A DNA stretch of 64,000 nucleotides from Oehlia diaphana (Eukaryota; Glomeromycota; Glomeromycetes; Glomerales; Glomeraceae): NCBI GenBank assembly GCA_003833135.1, contig QZLH01000461.1, positions 23,900 through 87,899 of the forward strand, written 5' to 3'. Below the pieces are notes generated by a model, which did no database searches, had not been told where the DNA came from, and worked only from the letters and a program-made list of their open reading frames with translations. The position numbers and the translations under genes were made by a program. Numbering within the stretch: the stretch's first letter is position 1; each line of letters opens with the position of its first letter. Of this stretch, positions 9,932-30,374 are shown piece by piece.

Positions 9932-10710
9932 CTATCTTATCCTGTTATTAGCATTGCAAGCCTAATTTTCCTTATGAGTTTTATTAGTTGAATTTTCTTA
10001 GGTCCTCCCACCCACCAAGCCCAAGGTGATAGGAGTGTACTTCATTGTACAGACCAACTTTCTAGCTCACCCTGTATGAAGCTCTTCCTTTAGTGACTCT
10101 GTTTCTAAAATAGAAGCTACTGGATAATGAGGGTAAGAATCTTTGATAATGCAAACCGGGTTAGTATCTACAGCAATTTACCTCACTTATTGATTCAAGT
10201 CTATTTCTGGGTAAGGGAGTACCTATCCTTTAGTTGAAGTGTGGTTACTGGAAGTAAATCCTATTCAATGGATGTTCTCCTAGTGGAAGAGAGGTTATTA
10301 CTTTCATTTGTATGGTTGGACAGGTAAGAAGGTTCTCCAGTTTCTCTGATTCCTACTTCTAAAATGACTCCAACTTTGAAATTATAAGTAATCTTCCTTT
10401 TAAGTAACCCAACAAGTAGCTAGATAGGACAGGTTGTCAAATAATCTTTTTCCTTGTATTATTTCCAATCATTAATAGTCTCTCCCTTTGTACAATTATA
10501 AGTAGAATAATAAAGTAGGAAGAACAAGTACTGTAAGGGAGGAGGTTCTTCTGAGATAAGGGAATACTTTTGAAATCTTGACATTTGAATTTTCTTGTTG
10601 TTAATTAACTTTTTCTTTGGGGGATTTTTTTATTATTTGGAAATTCTTTATTAAGGTCATTACCTAAATACGTTGAAAGGTTACAATTCAGGTGGGATAA
10701 GAGGGATTAA
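9932..10710. other. spacer trnG-trnA
   Basis: About 780 nt with no ORF over 60 codons starting within it, no SIR copy and no recognisable gene. Confidence 0.5.
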
Positions 10711-10782
10711 GGGGGTATAGTATAATTGGCAATACGCAGAGTTTGCATCTCTGTATTGGCAGTTCAAATCTGCCTACCTCCA
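10711..10782 (+). tRNA. trnA: tRNA-Ala (UGC)
   Basis: Acceptor GGGGGTA/TACCTCC; arm CAGAG-TTTGCAT-CTCTG gives UGC. Confidence 0.92.
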
Positions 10783-10810
10783 TAACCTCTATGACTTCTT
10801 TAAAGCCGGG

Positions 10811-10841
10811 CCCTCTTAGGCGTACCTATGCCGCTAGAGGG
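10811..10841 (+). repeat. SIR-1 copy
   Basis: Consensus-type copy, CCCTCT/AGAGGG stem. Confidence 0.9.
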
Positions 10842-10945
10842 AGGGTGGCTAAAATAGAATTGTCACTGCTGATTTCCCTAATAACAAAGGAAGGTAATAA
10901 TCCAATTTAAATGGCTGCCTGGTATTACTCATTTACTCCATTAAA

Positions 10946-11071
10946 ATGCTTGAAGCTTTCTGGTTTGACTTAATTAAGAAGAATTCAAAAGGCATTGTAT
11001 ACTTTCATAATTGGGCTGAATATGATTCTATCCTGTCATTAATTCCCTTATTAAATCTCCATACGATGTAA
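10946..11071 (+). pseudogene. dpo fragment (exonuclease motif II region)
   Basis: Reads MLEAFWFDLIKKNSKGIVYF then HNWAEYDSILSLIPLLNL before a stop, matching LEQFWVDLIQNN and YFHNWGGYDSILSM of the polymerase at 42313-44448. It ends in the ATGTAATTCCTT dispersed motif. Confidence 0.7.
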
Positions 11072-11128
11072 TTCCTTTTAAGTGATTGAAACTAATCAAG
11101 TTTAGATCTCCCCTAAATAAAAAATAAG

Positions 11129-11200
11129 GCCACTGTAGCTCAGCGGTAGAGCAAATCACTGTTAATGATTTTGTCCTGGGTTCGATTCCCAGCAATGGCT
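11129..11200 (+). tRNA. trnN: tRNA-Asn (GUU)
   Basis: Arm AATCA-CTGTTAA-TGATT gives GUU; D stem GCTC/GAGC and T stem CTGGG/CCCAG are intact. The acceptor has one mismatch. Confidence 0.9.
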
Positions 11201-11922
11201 AGTGCTAAATTTGATATCAGTAAGGGAGTAGCTAAAGATAGCATTGAATCAGATTTGAAAGCTTCAATTAGGTAGCTAGCCTCCTCTCTTAGACCACTCT
11301 TCTTGCAGGATGTGTTTATAAAGCTAGACACCATAACCTCATCAAGAAACTCCTCATAAATACTTTGGCTTGATCTTTGTAACGTTCCTCATTGCCTTTT
11401 ACCTCTTCTTTGATCAAATTTTAAGAAAGGAATTAGAACAAGTAGTGGAGCAGAAAAAGATAAACAGAATTCAGGAACCAGGGCAAATTAACCTTCCTCG
11501 ATATTTTACCCAACCCTATGGTTCAATAACCCTAAAAGTAAAATGTGCTATCTTGGCTATGCAATACTCCTATTTGTGACATACGTGTCCCTCTATTTTC
11601 TTGGGAGTGATTTGATAACTTTGATCTCTACCTTTTTTAAGCCTCTACAATAAGTTTTGATCGAACTACATCTTCTTGAAGCATCGATTGAATTGTCTTG
11701 AAGAACATGGGTAATTACCTTTCAAATGGTATTGTAATAGAGCACTTCCAACATCTGATCGTTCAATCGGCATTCAGTGTGGTGTTGGGCAATCCACTCT
11801 TTGATCCATGCAAAGACTTACAAATTTGTAATCGTGTCGTGGTAAGCTTAGTAGTTGGTGAATTTATGCTTCCAGAAGAAATGTTATTATTTAGGTTTTC
11901 AAAACCAGTATGAAGTTGAGAA
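11201..11922. other. spacer with decayed sequence
   Basis: Short + strand ORFs at 11370 and 11698 resemble nothing I know. The minus strand at about 11470-11510 reads KYRGRLICPG, matching IKYQGKLICPGG of the dpo family, so part of it is dpo debris. Confidence 0.45.
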
Positions 11923-12411
11923 TTAAGGATAGCTAGTTTCTCTTCCCCTCGTACCTATGCCGGCCAGAGGGTGAGAAGGACGAAAATAAAGAACTCTCTG
12001 GTCTTTTAAACCACATTTCTGCGCCTTGCAGTCCAAATCAAAGTTTTTATTAAGGACCTTAACTAGCAGCTCGATCTCTGCTAAAGAAAAAGAATTTGTA
12101 GAAAGGTATAATCCACCTGAAGCCTTATGGAAGTAACCATCATCAGAAAACCAATAGGCTAATCCTACAGGGGTTAGAAGCTTATCAATATTAGTTGGTA
12201 CGTGTTTCACCCCTGCTTCATCATAAAATAGTGTACGATAGTAAAGGAGACATTTAAAATAAAGAGTGTGAAGGTTACACCAATAATAAGTTTCTTTTGT
12301 TCGTGGGTCTAAAGAGGAACCTAAAGATAGAGGCTGCACAATAAAAGGCTCAAAGAGTACCTGAATATGTTGAAGATAGTTAAACTGATCTTTTGAATGT
12401 CGGATTGTCAT
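11923..12411 (-). pseudogene. nad3-type mORF endonuclease, C-terminal fragment
   Basis: Reads MTIRHSKDQFNYLQHIQVLF, then GLAYWFSDDGYFHKASGGLY and LDCKAQKCGLKDQRVLYF. The endonuclease fused to nad3 has [39 protein letters not shown] and [17 protein letters not shown]. The first LAGLIDADG motif (N-terminal) is missing. The C-terminal end is cut by a truncated SIR-1. It lies antisense to all the respiratory genes. Confidence 0.8.
11945..11971 (+). repeat. SIR-1 copy, truncated
   Basis: Left half shortened (CCCCTC joined to GTACCTATGCC). It ends the endonuclease fragment. Confidence 0.7.
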
Positions 12412-12424
12412 ACGGGGCCATCCT

Positions 12425-12490
12425 TTGACAGGCTTAGAAATTGACTATTCTGATACAGATAGTTTAGTCCTTAATGGTCCACTTCCTGAA
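12425..12490 (+). pseudogene. dpo fragment (polymerase motif C)
   Basis: Reads LEIDYSDTDSLVLNGPLPE, the metal-binding YSDTDSLVL motif of the family B polymerases here. Similarity ends after PLPE, and ~100 nt later dpo sequence resumes on the other strand. Confidence 0.75.
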
Positions 12491-12599
12491 TCTACCCTTT
12501 CTCCTAATTTGACTCGTACTCGCAAAAGTAAAGCTACAACTAACACCCAGGTCCTTTCTGCTGTTACAAACCTAAATATTAACCTAAAATCAATGACTT

Positions 12600-13075
12600 C
12601 TGAGAAAAAGAATCCTTTAAATGTTCCACCAGGACAGATTAATCTACCTTTTAATTTTATAGGAAGTAGTCCAATGTACTCATTAGCAGGAGCTCTCACA
12701 GTAGCTTGTACAAATCCTAAGAATTCCCCTATTTCTAAGGCTCCGGGTAATATCCTAATTGAATCCTTAATAGCTAGTACAACTCTTCCTTTTGAATTAA
12801 AAATAGTTAACCCCATAACTTCTCCTTGATTTATAATTGGTTCAAAGGTGTAACCTGGTAAAGATAAAATAGAGTCATAACCGCCCCAATTATGAAAGTA
12901 TACTATTTTTCCTAAGTTATTATTTATAAGATCTATCTAGAATTGTTCCAGCATAGTATTGGTGTTGTAACCCCAGTCTGTAATATTTTCCCAAAATGTT
13001 AATAGAATATAGTCTTTAAATGATGGATAAGTCATAATCTTATCTTCTCATTCCTTGATAATTTTCCAGGGTAAA
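12600..13075 (-). pseudogene. dpo fragment with internal deletion
   Basis: Read on the minus strand from 13075 down: WGYNTNTMLEQF, a stop, IDLINNN, IVYFHNWGGYDSILSL, then AIKDSIRILPGAL, joined directly to FLGFVQATVRAPANEYIGLL and ICPGGTFKGFFFSE. Compared with the intact copies, the stretch between ILPGAL and the FLGFVQATV segment, including exonuclease motif III and polymerase motif A, is deleted. Confidence 0.8.
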
Positions 13076-13556
13076 TAAACAAGCTGCTATAATTCCTTGA
13101 TAAATTGGCTAAGATTAAAGGGTACTCCCCCTACCTTAAGCTTACCAATACTAGAGGTAGCCTTCCTTACCCCCTTCTTAACCTTAGCACTAGAAGCCTA
13201 CTCGGACCCTCTAGCGGCATAGGCACGCCGCTTTCTAGGCCTTCCTCCCCCACTGGGCCAAGGTTTTTATTAATCTAAGTTGGGTATCTATTGGGGACTC
13301 CATCTTAGGTCTTATTCTATTATTTTAGTTAGTTAAGGTAGTAGTTAGGGAGCCACAAGGTGGTAATAAAATTGGAGAGGAGTTGTAAGAGTGTCGAAGA
13401 TAGGGGAATGAAAAGAATAGCTAAAAAAGGACAAAGAACCGTAAGGCTCCTGCTAAAGCAAGCATCATGAAACGTGATGGAAGCCTTCGCTTAAGATACT
13501 GGTGAAGACCAGTTTTATTGGACATTTATGATAAGTAAAAAGCGTTATTAAGCAAA
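13076..13556. other. spacer upstream of cox1
   Basis: About 480 nt; SIR-1 copy at 13207. The last 150 nt presumably hold the cox1 leader, but no promoter could be recognised. Confidence 0.5.
13207..13239 (-). repeat. SIR-1 copy, divergent
   Basis: Core carries one change (AGGCACGCC) and the right stem is rearranged (TTTCTAGG). Confidence 0.65.
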
Positions 13557-24835
<11,279 letters not shown>

Positions 24836-24850
24836 TAAAAAATCCCCCCT

Positions 24851-24897
24851 TCTATTTTCCCTAACTTTCTTAGACGATGTAATTCCTTCTAGTCAAA
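24851..24897 (+). repeat. 47-bp direct repeat, copy 2
   Basis: Exact copy of 21227-21273, 16 nt after the cox1 stop. Confidence 0.85.
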
Positions 24898-24994
24898 CCT
24901 GTAAATCCTCTGTAAGTTAGGTCAGAAAGGGCAAAGCTGCTAAAAGAAGTAATAATAATTTTATGTTTGGTCGTAAAGGTTCAGATTCACCAAG

Positions 24995-25025
24995 CCTCGT
25001 AGCGGCATAGGTACGCCTAAGAGGG
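24995..25025 (-). repeat. SIR-1 copy
   Basis: CCTCGTAGCGGC...CCTAAGAGGG; stem with mismatches. Confidence 0.85.
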
Positions 25026-25211
25026 AAAGATTTGGTACAAAGCATTTTCTAAAAACTAGAAGAGATCCAACACCATTTATAATACTAGTGGAGATTTGAA
25101 GTCAAATAACTAACAAGGGTATGTATAGAAGTTAAACATTTTGAATTGACACTTTATTTAAACATATGGTGACACCTGAGCCAACTGCTTGGAGTTTGGA
25201 AGCTCTCCTTA

Positions 25212-25311
25212 TTCCACAGAGACGCTATCTGTGTCGTCTCATCGATCGTAGCAGGCTGCTCCTTACGTAGACCCCTTCGGCCAAGGGGAGTCAAGGTAAC
25301 CTCAGAACCAA
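25212..25311 (-). repeat. SIR-2 copy, long
   Basis: CCACAGAGACGCTATCTGTG hairpin, then GATCGTAGCAGGCTGCTCC and CCCCTTCGGCCAAGGGG. Confidence 0.75.
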
Positions 25312-25321
25312 GGTTAAGGTA

Positions 25322-25394
25322 GGCCGCTTAGCTTAATTGGAAGAGCATAATACTTCTAATATTATTTATTCAGGTTCGATCCCTGAAGTGGTCA
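25322..25394 (+). tRNA. trnR: tRNA-Arg (UCU)
   Basis: Acceptor GGCCGCT/AGTGGTC; arm TAATA-CTTCTAA-TATTA gives UCU. Confidence 0.9.
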
Positions 25395-25746
25395 TCGTAA
25401 CTCGGACCCTCTTAGGCGTACCTATGCCGCTAGAGGGTGGGTATCTCAACATCTTCTTTGACTTTCTCTGGTATGACGTGAACCATCACTATCTTAAGAT
25501 TAGTCATTAATCAAGTGTGATATTATGCTATGTTTATAAAATTGGTATCTAGTAAGATAATTCTTGGTTCTTCCCCTTTGGATAGTATCCAATATAGAAA
25601 TATTCTAATGGGGAAGTAGAGTGGGAAATAATTGCTAACCATAGTAACTATTTCTCTCATATTATTTTTATAGTTTTCCCTTTTCACATTACATCGATTT
25701 AGAAAATACAAACAAATGAAAATAGTTTCAACTCAAAACTTTTACG
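25395..25746. other. spacer trnR-trnP
   Basis: One SIR-1 copy and an ATTACATCG motif at about 25687. No gene seen. Confidence 0.55.
25407..25437 (+). repeat. SIR-1 copy
   Basis: Consensus type, preceded by CTCGGA as at 28344 and 13207. Confidence 0.9.
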
Positions 25747-25818
25747 CGGATCGTAGTCTAATGGTAAGACGATCGGTTTGGGTCCGATAGATTGTGAGTT
25801 CAAATCTTACCGATCCGA
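25747..25818 (+). tRNA. trnP: tRNA-Pro (UGG)
   Basis: Acceptor CGGATCG/CGATCCG; arm ATCGG-TTTGGGT-CCGAT gives UGG. Confidence 0.92.
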
Positions 25819-26057
25819 CAGATCTATTTTAGTCAAGACAAACTCAATTGTAACTTTCCTTTTTTAAAAAGTTCCTAATTCTTCTCCATCCATATTAGTT
25901 AGTTGTACCAGTAAAAAAGAGAGAACATAACTTAAAGAGTTCTCAGTCATACGGAAAACAACTAGAGAAATAGCAATAACTAGCTAAACTGCCCTTCTTT
26001 GAAAAAAGATTAGATGGAATCGTTGGAGTAGTATTGCTTGGTAATTATCTTTATCAG

Positions 26058-26138
26058 GTTGCCTTGGCCCCGGTCTCCGTAGGGAGCAGCCTGCTACGAC
26101 CTAGGGGACTACATAGGGCAACGTACCCTCGTAACAAG
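26058..26138 (+). repeat. SIR-2 copy, near complete
   Basis: GTTGCC...GGCAAC termini flank CCCCGGTCTCCGTAGGGAG, CAGCCTGCTACGACC and TAGGGGACT. It is the clearest example of the nested inverted structure. Confidence 0.8.
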
Positions 26139-26140
26139 TA

Positions 26141-26213
26141 GAGGCAATAGCTCAATAGGTAGAGCATACCGCTCATAACGGTCAGCTTGGTGGTTCGAAT
26201 CCACCTTGCCTCA
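26141..26213 (+). tRNA. trnM: tRNA with CAU anticodon (Met or Ile)
   Basis: Acceptor GAGGCAA/TTGCCTC; arm TACCG-CTCATAA-CGGTC gives CAU. It starts right after an SIR-2 copy. Confidence 0.9.
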
Positions 26214-26724
26214 CCTTGGAGAGACTCTGGTAAAGATTGGTCACCCTAATACTGTTGCCAAATCTCTTATTTCAGTATACATTAACTTTGCATATCCACA
26301 CTATTCCTTGGATTGTTTGGAGGGGTGCTGTTTCAGCTAGATTTACTAGTAGCAGTCATTTAAGGAAAACCACCCTAACATTTAATCAGTAAGTAGATAC
26401 CTATTCTAGGCACTCTAAGCCTTACTCTTCTTTGAAAGCTGTCTGAGTTTGTTACATAACATCCTTTTACTGCCTAGAATATATACCTCACCTTTCCTAG
26501 TGTAGTGTGGCAAATGATTGAATCTATGAACTACCTCTTTTCATGCTTTACCTATATCTTTATGCCTTAATACATAAGCAGCTATTTTAGTCTTAGTTTT
26601 CTAGCTAAATTAATCAAGCTAAGGCTAACTTTTACTGACAAATCTAGCTGTTATCTGGTTAACCTCCCTATACTTAAAATCAGTCTTTTTCTCTACTGCC
26701 CTCAGATCCTACGGCCAAGGTTCC

Positions 26725-26748
26725 CCTTCTTAGGCGTACCTAAAAGGG
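26725..26748 (+). repeat. SIR-1 copy, internally deleted
   Basis: CCTTCTTAGGCGTACCT joins directly to AAAAGGG. Confidence 0.7.
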
Positions 26749-26795
26749 TTCATAGAAATAATCTAAGTACTTAAATTTGGGTATCTTATAGTCTA

Positions 26796-26872
26796 CTTGT
26801 TACGACGGTACGTTGCCCTATGTACCAAGGAACCCCGGTTTCCGTAGTTGGTACTGCTTCAACCTAGGGAAC
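26796..26872 (+). repeat. SIR-2 copy
   Basis: Nearly the same as 13737-13815 in cox1 intron 1. Confidence 0.8.
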
Positions 26873-26916
26873 TTGAACTCTTATTCTTGGTCTAATCCTC
26901 CTTATCCACTCTAGAA

Positions 26917-26991
26917 GGTGATTATAGTTCAATTGGTAAGAACGTCAATTTGTGGTATTGAAGCGTCTGGGTTCGAGTCCCAGTATTCACC
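26917..26991 (+). tRNA. trnH: tRNA-His (GUG)
   Basis: Arm TCAAT-TTGTGGT-ATTGA gives GUG; acceptor GTGATTA/TATTCAC with the extra 5' G expected of His tRNAs. Confidence 0.88.
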
Positions 26992-27057
26992 CTTCCTTAT
27001 TTTGGATTTACTCCTCTTATTCCTCCTATTAGTACCCTTATTTTAGTTTCGGGGTTT

Positions 27058-27130
27058 GGCTGGGTAACATAAAGGATTAATGTACGGATCTGCAAAATCT
27101 GTGATGAGCGTTCGAATCGCTCCCCAGCCT
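27058..27130 (+). tRNA. trnC: tRNA-Cys (GCA)
   Basis: Acceptor GGCTGGG/CCCAGCC; anticodon loop CTGCAAA gives GCA. Confidence 0.9.
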
Positions 27131-27246
27131 AGTAGCTATCATTGGAGATCATTAAGAATTACAGTATGGAGAAAACCTTGTCTTTAGGAAATCCACCTGT
27201 ATAGTTTGCATTATTCAGAGTTACCACTTGTTTTCCTAGTACCTCC

Positions 27247-27279
27247 CCCTCTAGTGGCGTACCTATGCCGGCCAGAGGG
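27247..27279 (+). repeat. SIR-1 copy
   Basis: CCCTCTAGTGGC...GGCCAGAGGG subtype. Confidence 0.88.
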
Positions 27280-27332
27280 TCAGGGTTATCAGTTCTCCTT
27301 TTTCATTTGAGAATAAAGATAGAGGATCTGCA

Positions 27333-28197
27333 ATGTGTCTCATCTTAGAAGTCAAACCAAAATTTGTTTATCAAATGTTCCTTTCAGGTTTAATTGTTTT
27401 AGCTATTGCCCTACTGTTTAAAGTAAAAGGTAACAGCCGTATCACAATAGCATTGTATGCTTTCTGGAATTCACCATTGGCTATACGACTAGTTTGGCTT
27501 TTTCTTAGCATTATTTGCATAGTATTGCTATCGGCTTTTAATGACCCTGTATTTTGTACTGGCTCAGATAATAATGGAGGCACTACCCCAACCCACATTA
27601 GCACATCCATCTCTAATAAGTCTGTCTCTGACACTCCCATTTCCCTTAACTTTAACTTTACTACAACCTTAAAAACAGGTGCAACTGCTGCTGGTTTGGG
27701 CTATGGAATTGCCAAGGTTGTGAAGGCCGTTCCTCCAGCTTCTAAGGCTGGAGTGGCTGTAGCGCTCAGTGCAGTAGTTGGTGCCACTGTTGTAGCGTCA
27801 AAGGCACTTTCAAGAGGTAGCAACAACTCCAACAATTCCTCTATCTCAGAATTCGCTCGGTCCCTCTTAGGCGTACCTATGCCGCTAGAGGGTAAGGTCA
27901 AAAACAGGAGGTGATGGCGCCTCCTCGGTTATTGAATTTATATCTGATGAGCAGCAGCTAGTATTTGCTTGTATCATATTCTGTGGGGTTGCGCTTTGGA
28001 TGTTCGTAGGGCTTCTTTTAAACTTAGCTTTATTACGCTTTGGTGATTGGATTCTACCACGAATAGCAGATCGACCTATTTTAATGAGACTATACCGCTA
28101 CTATTCTGTCTCATCAACAACCTTGATTGTTATTTTAAGCCTAATTATTATTTATTCTTTGGCTTTTACCCTTTTTATTTTATATCGTCTTTACTAA
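27333..28197 (+). pseudogene. membrane protein ORF of unknown function, split by SIR-1
   Basis: The first frame (27333-27861) has two hydrophobic helices (QMFLSGLIVLAIALLF and LVWLFLSIICIVLLSAF), a Ser/Thr-rich stretch, and a Gly/Ala-rich segment with KAVPPASKAGVAVALSAVVG. At 27862 an SIR-1 copy enters and the frame ends soon after. The +1 frame then stays open from 27915 to 28197, beginning ASSVIEFISDEQQLVF and carrying at least two more helices. A 31-nt insertion shifts the frame by exactly this amount, so the two parts are probably one older gene. I do not recognise it. Its neighbours suggest a linear-plasmid origin, which is inference. It is followed by TAAAATTCCCCCC and an mORF remnant. 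Confidence 0.6.
27862..27892 (+). repeat. SIR-1 copy splitting an ORF
   Basis: Consensus copy at the frame break of the 27333-28197 ORF. Confidence 0.9.
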
Positions 28198-28217
28198 TTC
28201 ACTTTACTCATTTTAGA

Positions 28218-28343
28218 ACTAAAATTCCCCCCTTAAACCTTTTGGCTTAGCTAAACGTGAATATTCTACTCTGTCTAACTCTTCTAAAAATACCACATCT
28301 GTTGTCCTATGGGGTTCTAAACTATCTTCTATTGTAACTCGGA
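28218..28343 (+). pseudogene. mORF cassette remnant (linker and start of endonuclease)
   Basis: Begins TAAAATTCCCCCC. Then GLAKREYSTLSNSSKNTTSV and VLWGSKLSSIVT parallel GLTKRQYSTSAS and TSIVLWGSNLSSTLG in the atp6 cassette. It is cut at 28344 by SIR-1. Confidence 0.75.
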
Positions 28344-28374
28344 CCCTCTTAGGCGTACCTATGCCCCCCAAGGG
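28344..28374 (+). repeat. SIR-1 copy
   Basis: Right stem altered (CCCCCCAAGGG); truncates the mORF remnant. Confidence 0.85.
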
Positions 28375-28926
28375 CAAGGGAAAATTAGCGGTACAAAACC
28401 TTAGAAAATGTCACCCACCTTTCAGTGTAGATTAGGTAAGTCCTATCCAATGCATTACACACTGGCCTTTGCTTTTTAGACAATCCTATACCCACTGGTT
28501 GATAAACCAAATTGCTATGATTTCTCCTTTCTAAGGAAACCATTGGGCTTAGCCTGTTCCTATAAACGCACCTTAATGATATCTTTAGGATCCTACTATA
28601 CGTTATAACAGGTGAAAAGTATTCACTAGTTTATTAGATAGAAACAAGAAATTCTAACCCTCTAATTCTCCCTCCCCCACGGCCACCCCTGGAGGGCACG
28701 GTTTATGAGGAGAACAGAGTAAAGGAGTGTAACACAATTAATAGTAGAGAAAATAACTAAAGAAGACCATGAGAGTGATTATGGCAGCTTAAGTCCTTCA
28801 ATGGTAGTAGTGGAAACACTAGAAGTTTTTAGGGTGGCAGACTTGTTCATCACTTTGAAAGCTCCCCCCCATAGGTACGCCTGCCAGGGGTCCAGGGAAA
28901 ACTTGGGAAGCAAGCTTTAACCAACT
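28375..28926. other. spacer before trnR (UCG)
   Basis: About 550 nt; a divergent SIR-1 at 28864. No gene recognised. Confidence 0.5.
28864..28891 (-). repeat. SIR-1 copy, truncated
   Basis: CCCCCCCATAGGTACGCC...CCAGGGG. Confidence 0.65.
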
Positions 28927-29000
28927 GCATCTTTAGCTCAATCGGATAGAGCGTCGGTCTTCGAAACCGTAGGTTATTGGTTCGACTCCAATAAGGTGCT
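28927..29000 (+). tRNA. trnR: tRNA-Arg (UCG)
   Basis: Acceptor GCATCTT/AAGGTGC; arm TCGGT-CTTCGAA-ACCGT gives UCG. Confidence 0.9.
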
Positions 29001-29067
29001 CCACTCCCCCTATTTTCCCGGAGGAAGGTTCTGAGCCAATACTACTGAAGCTGTATTCTTTAAACCA

Positions 29068-29775
29068 TTCTACTTTGGCTTTGTAGATTGGACAATCACC
29101 AGCAATGGAGCAAATTCTAATGCTTCTTATATTGGGCTGTTACCTATTAACCTTAGGACTCAAAAAAAGGCCGGAGGGGAGGAAGGACAGCCAGAAACCT
29201 TGCTAAGCTTTTAATGAATTCCATGTATGGTCGCTTTGGCCTACATACTGAAGCAACACAAACAGCACTGCTTCCTAACTATCTATTATCTCTGAAATTC
29301 TTTTCGAGGGGAGATATACTTTAATCAATTATTCCTTAAATGAGCCACCAATGAATGGAAAAGGTGGAGATAGTAATCTAATTAAAGAATATACTAAAGG
29401 ACTTACCTTAAGAACAAATGTGGCACTAGCTTCAGCGGTTACTGCCTATTCCCGAATGATTATTAATGATCATAAACTCACAGCGTTAAATAGTGGAGCC
29501 AATTTATATTATTCTGATACTGATTCAATGGTAATTGACCAAGAATTAGATTCTTCAAAAGTGGATCCAGCCAAATTAGGTTATCTCAAATTGGAGCACA
29601 CTATTGAGGAAGGAATCTTCCCTCTTCCTAAGGTATATTACCTGAGAACAACAGAAGGTCACCAAAGCTAAGGGATACTCAGGAAAATTAACTAGAGATA
29701 ACTATCTCTCTCTTATTAAACAACAAAACATAGTGGGGTTGAGAGTCAATAAATGGTTAATTTCTTATTAAATTC
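29068..29775 (+). pseudogene. dpo pseudogene (polymerase domain, + strand)
   Basis: Pieces in order: YFGFVDWTITSNG and SYIGLLPINL, a deletion, AKLLMNSMYGRFGLHTEA (motif B), a frame change, then an open stretch 29351-29671 with NVALASAVTAYSRMIIND and YYSDTDSMVID (motif C). A last frame change precedes AKGYSGKLTRDNYLSLI and VNKWLISY. Several frameshifts and a large deletion make it dead. Confidence 0.82.
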
Positions 29776-29821
29776 AATTCTAACGGAAATTACTTATCCA
29801 TCATTTATAATAGGTTGAAAA

Positions 29822-30199
29822 TTAACCTTCTAGCGGCATAGGTACGCCTAAGAGGGGAAAGTTAGGAAGATTCACTAAAGCTGATAAGGAAAGAATGCTA
29901 TCATAGCCTGTATGGAAGTAAACAAATTGACCTTCATTCTTCTTAATTAAATCAAACCAGAAGTCAGATAACATTTTATTTGAATCCATATTATAATAGG
30001 TTATATCATAGACTTTAAATATTTTCTCATTATACCAAGCTGCCATATAGACACTATTGGTTCCATCTTTATTAACTAATGACTCTAAATCGGCAGTTAC
30101 AATCAAGTCTTGAAATTTCCTATTAGTATTATCTTCTTTATTTTTATTCTTTAATTCGTCTAAGGAGGGTAAATTGGAAATATCATAAGTGTCAAACAC
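29822..30199 (-). pseudogene. dpo fragment (exonuclease domain, minus strand)
   Basis: 125-codon ORF with DLIVTADLESLVNKDGTN (exonuclease motif I), VYMAAWYNE and FVYFHTGYDSILSLSALVNL (motif II). It ends at an SIR-1 copy. It points toward the + strand dpo pieces at 29068-29775, so the two come from different events. Confidence 0.82.
29826..29857 (-). repeat. SIR-1 copy
   Basis: CCTTCTAGCGGC...CTAAGAGGGG, truncating a dpo fragment. Confidence 0.85.
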
Positions 30200-30374
30200 T
30201 ATTTGGCCACTTTTTTTGAGAGAGTCAAGGGTATTGGATTGTGTAAGAAACCTGTATTATATTGAGGCTTTATCAAATCTTAAATGATGATGCGTCTATC
30301 AGTTCGTAATTGTTTTTATATTATAATCTAATAAAGTATCCGAAACACGGAAATTAAATATTTAGTAAACAGCA

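Larger units (their letters stand above)
24836..25321. other. spacer cox1-trnR
   Basis: C-rich 3' motif, the 47-bp repeat, an SIR-1 copy and a long SIR-2 copy fill most of it. No gene seen. Confidence 0.6.
26214..26916. other. spacer trnM-trnH
   Basis: About 700 nt with a truncated SIR-1 (26725) and an SIR-2 (26796). No ORF of note. Confidence 0.55.

Noticed and set aside
11370..11579. 69-codon ORF with one hydrophobic helix, considered as atp8
   Set aside because: It lacks the MPQL-type start and the expected length and pattern, and the antisense strand shows dpo debris over its second half.
12425..12829. 134-codon + strand ORF as one protein
   Set aside because: Only the first ~20 codons are dpo sense sequence; the rest is antisense to a minus-strand dpo fragment.
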